In this document: positions 8,712-12,979 of the stretch, piece after piece | Numbering within the stretch: position 1 is the first letter of the stretch | Layout: every line of letters begins with the position of its first letter | Virus record (IMG/VR): IMGVR_UViG_3300046466_000562 | Span: 1 to 20,440 of that record | DNA length: 20,440 nucleotides | Strand: one strand, 5' to 3' | DNA from: a virus | The notes under the pieces: model-generated | The model's database searches: none | What the model was told of the DNA's origin: nothing | The model's input: only the letters and a program-made list of their open reading frames with translations | Made by a program: the position numbers and the translations under genes

Positions 8712-8740
8712 TCGTGGGGTTTATTCAGATTGCCCCACGA
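8712..8740. other. 8-bp GC-rich hairpin in the leader of the 334-aa gene
   Basis: TCGTGGGG (8712-8719) pairs exactly with CCCCACGA (8733-8740) around a 13-nt loop. In the minus-strand transcript it would lie about 40 nt before the start codon at 8673, so it could act as an attenuator or stabilise the 5' end. It has no U-tract on either strand. Confidence 0.5.
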
Positions 8741-8803
8741 CACCTTTGCAAATTGTAAAATTGCTGAATTTATTTTTATTTGCATAAATATTCTTTTAAA
8801 CTA

Positions 8804-8833
8804 TTGACTTTTAAAGTCAAGGGATTATATAAG
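8804..8833 (+). promoter_or_regulatory. sigma70-like promoter with palindromic -35 region
   Basis: TTGACT (8804-8809), an 18-nt spacer and TATAAG (8828-8833) form a promoter directed at the gene 8939-9298. The -35 box is embedded in an odd-length perfect palindrome, 8804-8820 (TTGACTTT, T, AAAGTCAA), which could be a repressor operator. The mirror TTGACT on the minus strand lacks a good -10. Confidence 0.55.
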
Positions 8834-8875
8834 ATAATATATTAATTTATAAAAACTTTAATATCAATTAAAGCT

Positions 8876-8916
8876 AACTTGCGAGAGGTAGTTCTAGTGT
8901 AGAACACTCGCAAGTT
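8876..8916 (+). ncRNA. structured 5' leader hairpin
   Basis: AACTTGCGAG (8876-8885) pairs exactly with CTCGCAAGTT (8907-8916). Inside, GTTCTA (8891-8896) pairs with TAGAAC (8900-8905) around a GTG loop, leaving a 5-nt bulge on one side and 1 nt on the other. It lies between the promoter at 8804-8833 and the ribosome site of the gene at 8939. It may be a stability hairpin, a processing site or a ligand- or protein-binding leader. It matches no riboswitch class I know. Confidence 0.5.
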
Positions 8917-8938
8917 GCATAACGAGAAAGGACAGAAA

Positions 8939-9298
8939 ATGGCGTTAAAATATTGCCAAAGTCATAAGTGCCATACTTACGACACAAAGGACAGGAAACG
9001 AGGTAGCAAAGGCAACCGAGTTAATCAAACTAGAAGAAGATCAAATCTCTATTATGGAAGTGGAAATTTTTGCTCAATGAATTGTTATAATGATTGGGCA
9101 GAAGAATTCATTGATAGAGCAGTTGACCAAATTAGTGGCAGACTACACGAACCATTAACATTAACAGAAGAAAATGCGTGGCGACGAGTTTGGAACCCAA
9201 ACAGATATGACCGAGATTATAATAGGGTTGAAAGTCAACCAGATTATATTGAAAGGAATATGATTACCAACGAGGTAAGACCTTTACAAAATACATAG
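8939..9298 (+). CDS. 119-aa zinc-finger-like protein
   Basis: I start it at ATG 8939, preceded by AAAGGA, rather than at the earlier ATG 8915, which lies in the hairpin leader. The N-terminus has Cys6, His9, Cys11 and His12; a basic Arg/Lys/Asn stretch (residues 17-36) follows, then FCSMNC with Cys45 and Cys49. The C6-x4-C11 and C45-x3-C49 pairs look like a zinc-binding module with a basic insert, so nucleic acid binding is plausible but not shown. The C-terminal half is charged and rich in Arg/Asn/Tyr. It is a single-gene transcription unit, with its own promoter and a strong terminator at 9318-9370. Host-takeover or regulatory function is inference. Confidence 0.65.
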   Translation: MALKYCQSHKCHTYDTKDRKRGSKGNRVNQTRRRSNLYYGSGNFCSMNCYNDWAEEFIDRAVDQISGRLHEPLTLTEENAWRRVWNPNRYDRDYNRVESQPDYIERNMITNEVRPLQNT

Positions 9299-9317
9299 TT
9301 TCATCTGTCCTTGATGA

Positions 9318-9370
9318 TTTTCCTAGTTTAGAATTATTCTAAACTAGGAAAAATTTTTTTGTTTTTTTTT
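9318..9370 (+). terminator. rho-independent terminator
   Basis: TTTTCCTAGTTTAGAA (9318-9333) pairs exactly with 9337-9352 around a TTA loop, giving a 16-bp stem. It is followed by a long T-tract (9354-9370, interrupted only by one G). This is the clearest terminator in the window; it ends the 8939-9298 transcript. Confidence 0.9.
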
Positions 9371-9371
9371 T

Positions 9372-9396
9372 GGGTGGGCCCTCCCGGGTGGGCCCC
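9372..9396 (+). repeat. G-element copy 2 plus a degenerate tandem copy
   Basis: A perfect GGGTGGGCCCTCCC (9372-9385) is followed directly by GGGTGGGCCCC (9386-9396). It begins just after the T-tract of the preceding terminator. Two CAAGC units follow at 9403 and 9410. Confidence 0.85.
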
Positions 9397-9402
9397 AGCC
9401 CC

Positions 9403-9414
9403 CAAGCTTCAAGC
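9403..9414 (+). repeat. CAAGC pair
   Basis: CAAGCTTCAAGC: two CAAGC units 7 bp apart, lying between G-element copy 2 and the possible promoter at 9439. Confidence 0.75.
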
Positions 9415-9438
9415 CTGTGGATAACTTAAAAATAGTTA

Positions 9439-9467
9439 TTGACTTATTGTAGGATAAAATGTTAAGT
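9439..9467 (+). promoter_or_regulatory. possible promoter for the 131-aa gene
   Basis: TTGACT (9439-9444) is a good -35. The hexamer at 17-nt spacing (TTAAGT, 9462-9467) is poor, so the true -10 is uncertain. The stretch TATTGTAGGAT (9445-9455) recurs exactly at 10182-10192 in the next promoter region, which supports a shared control sequence. Confidence 0.35.
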
Positions 9468-9496
9468 TATGCGAAACTAATAAAGGAGAAATAAAT

Positions 9497-9892
9497 ATGG
9501 GACTAGATCAATACGCAGGACTTCGAGATAGTAAAGGCGAAGTTCACGAAAAGTTTTATTGGAGAAAACACGCTAGACTGCAGGTGCTTATGTCTAAGCA
9601 ATTCAATAAACAAAAAAAAGAACAGGAACATAACACACATGACGACCTGCAACATCTGGGTTTTAATGGTGGTCAAGGTGGTGTTACAATTACTGAAGAT
9701 GTAATCAAGGATCTGGAAGAGGCAATTAAAAATGATTATTATAGTCACTTTGCTTCTGATGGTTTCTTCTGGGGTCAACAATTCCAAGAGGAACAAGTTA
9801 AAGAATACAAAGCCCAAGATGAAGAGTTTTTAAAATGGGCTAAAGAACAAATCAAAGAGGGTAGAAATATCGGATACGATTGTTCTTGGTAA
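9497..9892 (+). CDS. 131-aa conserved phage protein (MGLDQYA-type)
   Basis: AAAGGAG lies 8 nt before ATG 9497. The N-terminus MGLDQYAGLRD followed by EKFYWRKHARLQ is a pattern I remember from small conserved proteins of marine phages; some databases label relatives with enzyme names I consider unsupported. The rest has a His-rich region (HNTHDDLQHLGFNGG, residues 45-59), an acidic helix and an aromatic segment SHFASDGFFWG near residues 83-93. There is no membrane segment. It is a single-gene unit: possible promoter at 9439, hairpin at 9897-9939 right after the stop. The function is unknown. Confidence 0.7.
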   Translation: MGLDQYAGLRDSKGEVHEKFYWRKHARLQVLMSKQFNKQKKEQEHNTHDDLQHLGFNGGQGGVTITEDVIKDLEEAIKNDYYSHFASDGFFWGQQFQEEQVKEYKAQDEEFLKWAKEQIKEGRNIGYDCSW

Positions 9893-9896
9893 AAAG

Positions 9897-9939
9897 TTTT
9901 GGGGGTGGCAAAGTCGGGCAAGTCCCACGCCCCCCAAAA
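9897..9939 (+). terminator. GC-rich hairpin after the 131-aa gene
   Basis: TTTTGGGGG (9897-9905) pairs with CCCCCAAAA (9931-9939). Further pairing of GTGG with CCAC inside is possible with bulges. It starts 4 nt after the stop codon at 9892. No T-tract follows on the plus strand, so termination strength is uncertain. Confidence 0.5.
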
Positions 9940-10084
9940 AATTTGGGTGATTTGGTGAGGGATATAAACCTCTATATCATAGGTGAAGATTTCGGAGGTG
10001 GCCTCTTCTAAGACAGTTAATAAATGCAATCACTGGCCCTACGAACCAACACCCAAGCTAAAAATAAAAATATAAGTTAGGTGT
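9940..10084. other. non-coding interval
   Basis: This is part of a 361-nt gap between genes. It holds a 6-bp hairpin (GATATA 9961-9966 with TATATC 9973-9978), a weak GAGG/CCTC hairpin near 9995-10004 and a lone CAAGC at 10054. A 30-codon GTG-started ORF (9983-10075) lacks a clear ribosome site and was not called. I see no tRNA. Confidence 0.5.
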
Positions 10085-10141
10085 CAAGCTTCAAGCGGGT
10101 GGGCCCTCCCTTATTTTTTTTTTTTGGGGGTGGGCCCTCCC
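10085..10141 (+). repeat. CAAGC pair with G-element copies 3 and 4
   Basis: CAAGC units at 10085 and 10092 are joined directly to GGGTGGGCCCTCCC (10097-10110). A T-tract (interrupted once near its start) follows to 10125, and then a second perfect copy at 10128-10141. The promoter for the 80-aa gene begins 22 bp further on. Confidence 0.85.
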
Positions 10142-10163
10142 TGAATAATTTAAAATTTTTTAG

Positions 10164-10192
10164 TTGACAGTATACCTGGGATATTGTAGGAT
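10164..10192 (+). promoter_or_regulatory. promoter for the 80-aa gene
   Basis: TTGACA (10164-10169), a 17-nt spacer and TAGGAT (10187-10192). The -35 matches the consensus and the -10 matches 4 of 6. In the leader, GCAGGT (10209-10214) can pair with ACCTGC about 18 nt later, shortly before the ribosome site. Confidence 0.55.
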
Positions 10193-10253
10193 GCTGTTAT
10201 CACCCGTTTGCAGGTATCCGGTGTAAAACTCAAACCTGCAGAAAGTAGGACAT

Positions 10254-10496
10254 ATGACAACACAAACTGAAGAGAAAAAATACGAACGTAAAAACAGGTT
10301 CAATGGTGAGTCTGCAATGTTAACAGCTGATGAAGCTAAGAGACATGACAGGATTTTTATCAATGAGCTTGCAGCTACGCTGGAGGATAAGGCGGCCGGC
10401 ATCGATGGCACATCGAAGCTGTGGAAGCAGGTCCAGAAGGATCTGAACTGGTTCAGGCAGCACAACGCCAGCGCTTATATGACGTTACTTGATTAG
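10254..10496 (+). CDS. 80-aa hypothetical protein
   Basis: This is a small soluble helical protein. A basic N-terminus (KKYERKNRF) precedes a helix-rich core with LTADEAKRHDRIFINELAAT and a C-terminal segment LWKQVQKDLNWFRQHN. No named domain is recognised; I have an impression of similar sequences in marine phages. AGGA lies just before ATG 10254. The second half of the gene turns strongly GC-rich, at the left edge of a GC island. It has its own promoter and is followed 9 nt after the stop by the tetraloop hairpin 10506-10523 and then by G-element copy 5. Confidence 0.65.
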   Translation: MTTQTEEKKYERKNRFNGESAMLTADEAKRHDRIFINELAATLEDKAAGIDGTSKLWKQVQKDLNWFRQHNASAYMTLLD

Positions 10497-10505
10497 TCCC
10501 GGAGC

Positions 10506-10523
10506 AGGGCCCGCAAGGGCCCT
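10506..10523 (+). terminator. GCAA-tetraloop hairpin after the 80-aa gene
   Basis: AGGGCCC (10506-10512), GCAA and GGGCCCT (10517-10523) form a 7-bp GC stem capped by a GNRA tetraloop, so it should be very stable as RNA. Only TTA follows, so it may block 3' exonucleases or pause polymerase rather than terminate fully. Confidence 0.5.
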
Positions 10524-10532
10524 TATCCACTG

Positions 10533-10599
10533 GGGTGGGCCCTCCCGTAAGGGGTCAAGCTACAAGCCCTCAAGCGCTCAAGCTTGACAGGTTACAAGC
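10533..10599 (+). repeat. G-element copy 5 and CAAGC run
   Basis: GGGTGGGCCCTCCC (10533-10546) is followed by CAAGC at 10556, 10563, 10571, 10579 and 10595. The steps are 7, 8, 8 and 16 bp. The run enters the promoter of the next gene; its fourth unit overlaps the first base of the -35 flank. Confidence 0.85.
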
Positions 10600-10612
10600 T
10601 CTATGTTATAAG
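10584..10612 (+). promoter_or_regulatory. strong sigma70-like promoter for the GP88-like gene
   Basis: TTGACA (10584-10589), a 17-nt spacer and TATAAG (10607-10612): the best promoter in the window. One CAAGC unit sits inside the spacer (10595-10599). Confidence 0.7.
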
Positions 10613-10630
10613 ATATTATAGGAGAATATT

Positions 10631-11233
10631 ATGTTAAAAAAAGAAGCAAGACAAATAACAGGCGGCCTAAGTAAGCCGTCCAAGATGCCAGGACCAGCGC
10701 ACAACCTGCCGGCCGTGGCGTGTAAGACTGGCGCTAAGCTGGTGAAGGTCCCGGGCTCAGTATGCGCGGGCTGCTACGCCCTGAAGGGGCGCTATAGATT
10801 TAACAATGTACAGCAGGCATTGCAACGACGCCTGGCAGCGCTCGAGGACCCGCGCTGGGTAGATGCGATGGTAACACTGATTAAGGACCAGGACTGGTTC
10901 AGGTGGCATGACTCAGGAGACATCCAGAGCATGAAGCATCTAGAGAATATATTTTTAGTGTGCAAGCGTACAAGCAAAACCAGACACTGGATGCCAACGC
11001 GCGAAGCGCAATTTCTAAAAAATTTAGATCCGGCCACAGTTCCGTCAAATTTAATAATTAGAATGAGTTCACACATGATAGACCAGGGACCAGTCAAACA
11101 ATGGCCCTGGACATCGACAGTCACCAGCGGAAGCGGCAGGACGTGCCCGGCCCCAGATCAGGGCAACGAGTGCGGGAGCTGCAGACAGTGCTGGGACAGG
11201 TCCACACCAAACGTGTGTTACGGTAAACATTAA
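10631..11233 (+). CDS. GP88-like cysteine-rich phage protein
   Basis: AGGAG precedes ATG 10631. The 200-aa protein resembles the phage GP88 family (named for a mycobacteriophage gene 88), with the signature Cys31, Cys45-x2-Cys48 in GSVCAGCYALKGRYRF, then WFRWHDSGDI near residues 89-98 and a conserved-looking HWMPTREAQF. The C-terminus adds Cys172, Cys181-x2-Cys184-x2-Cys187 and Cys196. Two cysteine groups suggest bound metal or iron-sulphur clusters; the biochemical role is unknown. Base composition is unlike the rest of the phage: sampled lines run from just under half to over 60% GC, against about a third elsewhere, which suggests later acquisition. Two CAAGC units (10963, 10971) lie inside it. 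It may be co-expressed with the 68-aa ORF that starts 1 nt after its stop. Confidence 0.65.
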   Translation: MLKKEARQITGGLSKPSKMPGPAHNLPAVACKTGAKLVKVPGSVCAGCYALKGRYRFNNVQQALQRRLAALEDPRWVDAMVTLIKDQDWFRWHDSGDIQSMKHLENIFLVCKRTSKTRHWMPTREAQFLKNLDPATVPSNLIIRMSSHMIDQGPVKQWPWTSTVTSGSGRTCPAPDQGNECGSCRQCWDRSTPNVCYGKH

Positions 11234-11234
11234 C

Positions 11235-11441
11235 ATGACTCACATCTGGCGACACCCAAACTATTACGCTGAGCTCAGGAAGGAGAGGCGCAAGCTTACA
11301 AGCTCTCAAGCTCCAAGCGACAAGCATCCCAACCAACGCGCAAGGGTTCAAGCTTCAAGCCAGAGTTCACAAGCTCCAGGATCTGATGACCAGGGTACAA
11401 GCGCACAAGCCCACGGTCCGGGGTACAAGCAACAAGGATAA
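11235..11441 (+). CDS. 68-aa protein with a repeat-encoded tail
   Basis: It starts 1 nt after the stop of the GP88-like gene, without its own strong ribosome site, so reinitiation is likely. The first 20 residues (MTHIWRHPNYYAELRKERRK) look like an ordinary small basic protein. From residue 21 on, the tail is low-complexity Gln/Ser/Ala and is encoded by the CAAGC repeats. The tail shares its DNA with the C-terminal tail of the nuclease on the opposite strand (stop at 11296). The N-terminal part lies outside that overlap, which argues that the ORF is not just a shadow. The function is unknown. Confidence 0.45.
   Translation: MTHIWRHPNYYAELRKERRKLTSSQAPSDKHPNQRARVQASSQSSQAPGSDDQGTSAQAHGPGYKQQG
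11291..11430. repeat. CAAGC (GCTTG) repeat array
   Basis: Eleven CAAGC units begin at 11291, 11299, 11307, 11314, 11321, 11349, 11356, 11370, 11398, 11406 and 11426. Neighbouring units are mostly 7 or 8 bp apart. The same units occur between genes at 9403, 10085 and 10556. Read on the minus strand, the array encodes the tail of the nuclease; read on the plus strand, the tail of the 68-aa protein. Confidence 0.85.
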
Positions 11442-11661
11442 AGGTGTTCTGTGGGTGCTTCACGTGGAAGGCTACCTGGTGGGGTGAAAAGCGAATTTTG
11501 TCACCCAATGTCACCTTTAACTCTACTGTAAAAAAGGTCCCACTAATAGCATAGCCCAACAAATCGGGAGTACCATGTAAGCTACGATTTTCAAGACGAT
11601 TCCATGATATTTTTGTAATTTTTCTTTTAAGATCATTATATAATTTAGCCTCTGGTTTCAG
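11296..11661 (-). CDS. VRR-NUC-like PD-(D/E)XK nuclease, apparent CTG start
   Basis: In this frame the protein has WNRLEN, then GTPDLLGY (Asp33), FFTVELKV with the E-x-K pair, SPHQ and HPQNTFILV. That is the order GxPD, ExK, Q of the VRR-NUC branch of PD-(D/E)XK nucleases, which cut branched DNA or act in repair. The coding region reads back without a stop to a TAA at 11680-11682 but contains no ATG or GTG before the motifs. The only TTG codons lie within the GTPDLLGY motif, too late. CTG 11661 has GAGGT 7 nt upstream and yields a natural-looking N-terminus (KPEAKLYNDLKRK), 121 aa in all. The last 25 or so residues (GLKLEPL, ACRLELE) come from the CAAGC array. Either translation begins at CTG or the start is mutated. 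It follows the 75-aa gene by 18 nt. Confidence 0.7.
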   Translation of the reverse strand: MKPEAKLYNDLKRKITKISWNRLENRSLHGTPDLLGYAISGTFFTVELKVTLGDKIRFSPHQVAFHVKHPQNTFILVACTPDRGLVRLYPGHQILELVNSGLKLEPLRVGWDACRLELESL

Positions 11662-11679
11662 GTGGGGTACCTCAGCTAA

Positions 11680-11907
11680 TTATAGTTTGCCAATTATCTT
11701 TGGCATCTTCCATGTTCCACCAAGTTTAACACCTTTTAAATTTAAAATGTGAGTGTCTCTATCACCAATCATTCGAGATTCCAACAACTGAATTTCAATC
11801 AGATCTATTTTTTCTCCATTAGGTAATTCAAGTTGCACTCTGGCATTTTGTGCCGCTGGTGATACTAAGAATTTGTCTAGATATTGTCTTAATTCTTTCG
11901 CTTTCAT
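11680..11907 (-). CDS. 75-aa hypothetical protein
   Basis: I use ATG 11907 (MKAKELRQYL). A GTG at 11928 in frame would add seven residues that read through the promoter region. The protein has a helical N-terminus, a QLELPNGEKIDLIEIQLLES beta-like segment and a basic C-terminus. It looks like the small phage proteins that bear a MKAxEL start, but I know no function. It diverges from the terminase small subunit across 40 bp and leads into the nuclease gene, same strand and same reading frame. Neither possible start has a ribosome site; the transcript may be almost leaderless (putative -10 at 11917-11922). Confidence 0.6.
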   Translation of the reverse strand: MKAKELRQYLDKFLVSPAAQNARVQLELPNGEKIDLIEIQLLESRMIGDRDTHILNLKGVKLGGTWKMPKIIGKL

Positions 11908-11912
11908 AAGTG

Positions 11913-11945
11913 TTGATATATATCCCACAAATGTATATATTGCAA
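11913..11945. promoter_or_regulatory. overlapping back-to-back promoters
   Basis: Plus strand: TTGATA (11913-11918), 17 nt, TATATT (11936-11941), which places transcription start at about the TerS ATG at 11948. Minus strand: TTGCAA (11945-11940), 17 nt, TATATA (11922-11917), directed at the 75-aa gene. The two overlap almost completely, so use of one should exclude the other. AT-rich DNA makes chance matches possible. Confidence 0.4.
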
Positions 11946-11947
11946 GT

Positions 11948-12427
11948 ATGAGTCAAGAGATTGTCAAAAAGAAGGCACAACCAGTTACAGATCTAACAGA
12001 GATGCAAAGAAGATTTTGCGAGTATCTTATATTCAATGAAGGTAGAACAACCTTTGCCGAAGCTGCTAGACATGCTGGATACAGCCCAGATAGAGCCAAC
12101 AGAGAAGGCTCAGAGTTAATGAGAAACCCAAAGATTCAAAACTATATAGCTAAGAGATCGGCAGACGTTAATAGAGCATTTGCTGTAACCAAACATAACT
12201 ATGTAAGAAGACAACAAAACCTATCTCAAAAACTTGTAGATGATGGTAAGATCAAAGACGCACTGGGATTTGAAACATTAATTGGTAAAGCTACAGGACA
12301 ATTCAGTGAAACTAATTACAATGTAAATATCAATGCAACAGACATTAAAGAACGTGAGGCAGAAATAAAACGACTCAAAGAATTAAACGAGAAAAGAATC
12401 ACAGATACAAAGCTGCTTAAAGAGTAA
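11948..12427 (+). CDS. terS: terminase small subunit
   Basis: The start is ATG 11948 (MSQEIVKKK); the longer in-frame reading from 11873 runs through the promoter region and the 75-aa gene. The 159-aa protein has the Terminase_2 pattern: LTEMQRRFCEYLIF, then FAEAARHAGYSPDRANREGS (helix-turn-helix) and LMRNPKIQNYIAKR at about residues 16-70. A central helical oligomerisation region follows, and a charged C-terminal helix that would contact TerL. It recognises the packaging site on the DNA and loads TerL. It has no ribosome site and the putative -10 ends 6 nt before the ATG, so a leaderless message is possible. It ends in an 11-nt tail-to-tail overlap with the 95-aa gene. Confidence 0.85.
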   Translation: MSQEIVKKKAQPVTDLTEMQRRFCEYLIFNEGRTTFAEAARHAGYSPDRANREGSELMRNPKIQNYIAKRSADVNRAFAVTKHNYVRRQQNLSQKLVDDGKIKDALGFETLIGKATGQFSETNYNVNINATDIKEREAEIKRLKELNEKRITDTKLLKE

Positions 12428-12704
12428 CCTTCTCCATCTTAATTATACATCCAATTGGAAATACATTACGGTCTGAAAACAACTCATCACCTTCTTCATA
12501 AGATGCAAACGTTCTAATATTCTTTTTATCTTTGTTAAATAGATACGCATGAGTGACCATAATTGATGGTAGGAATCCTAAGAAGTCAATCTCATTAGCA
12601 TGACCGCTATCACCTGTAATATCAGCCCATGTAATTTTATAAAAATAATATCTTTTCTTTTTGATTACAACTGATTTGTATTTAGATTTTTTTGCTCTTC
12701 TCAT
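12417..12704 (-). CDS. 95-aa hypothetical protein
   Basis: It starts with a very basic segment (MRRAKKSKYKS, KKKRYYFYK) followed by a compact region with DFLGFLPSIMVTHAYLF and a C-terminal SDRNVFPIGCIIKME. The pattern suggests a small beta-rich domain with a nucleic-acid-facing basic end; no family name can be given. AAAAGGGG lies upstream of ATG 12704. It is the last gene of the minus-strand early arm, separated from the exonuclease by the GGTACAATT repeat region, and converges on TerS. Confidence 0.65.
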   Translation of the reverse strand: MRRAKKSKYKSVVIKKKRYYFYKITWADITGDSGHANEIDFLGFLPSIMVTHAYLFNKDKKNIRTFASYEEGDELFSDRNVFPIGCIIKMEKVTL

Positions 12705-12979
12705 TGTATACCCCTTTTAACATATGAAAAAATAAAAAACAAAATTCATGTACGCGACCCCCTATTTCGTTGCAATTCCTAGCTTTTTTAAAAATTGTAC
12801 CAATTGTACCTAATTGTACCAAGGGTGTTTGGTACAAATTTGAGCGAATAACCGTTGGTATGTAACACTTTTTTAAATTGTACCAATTGTACCAGGGTTT
12901 TAAAAAAAATAAAAAAAATTTTTTTATTTTATAGAGAAAAAACGTATACAATTGTAAAAATATGCAATTATCCTTGATT
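12705..12979. other. non-coding AT-rich interval with repeat array
   Basis: This 275-nt gap has no convincing gene. A 101-codon reading frame across it is made of low-complexity and repeat sequence. It contains most of the TTGTACC array, an A/T block at about 12900-12942 with long T and A runs, and a near-duplicate pair of 28- and 26-nt blocks (12783-12810, 12868-12893). Confidence 0.6.

Noticed and set aside
9372-9396. G-element as a simple rho-independent terminator
   Set aside because: The palindrome has no proper loop and the T-tract precedes rather than follows it at two of the sites; the real terminator there is 9318-9370.
9503-9817. 104-codon minus-strand frame
   Set aside because: It is antisense to the 131-aa gene, Phe/Leu-rich from reading A/T-rich codons backward, and has no start signal.
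9983-10075. Possible 30-aa micro-gene with GTG start and a CNHWPYEPTPK segment
   Set aside because: The peptide looks somewhat protein-like but there is no clear ribosome site, no overlap with neighbours and a rare start; not enough to call.
9940-10084. tRNA or other known RNA gene in the long gap
   Set aside because: No cloverleaf with an acceptor stem and T-arm could be built; only short hairpins are present.
10792-11124. 110-codon minus-strand frame
   Set aside because: It is antisense to the GP88-like gene, whose cysteine motifs and ribosome site are clear; long antisense frames are expected in GC-rich DNA.
11291-11430. CRISPR-like array
   Set aside because: The repeat unit is 5 bp with 2-3 bp between neighbours and irregular gaps; there are no spacers of unique sequence and no cas genes.
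11444-11554. Plus-strand GTG-started frame of 36 codons
   Set aside because: It lies opposite the conserved core of the VRR-NUC-like nuclease, so its protein-like look is a shadow of that gene.
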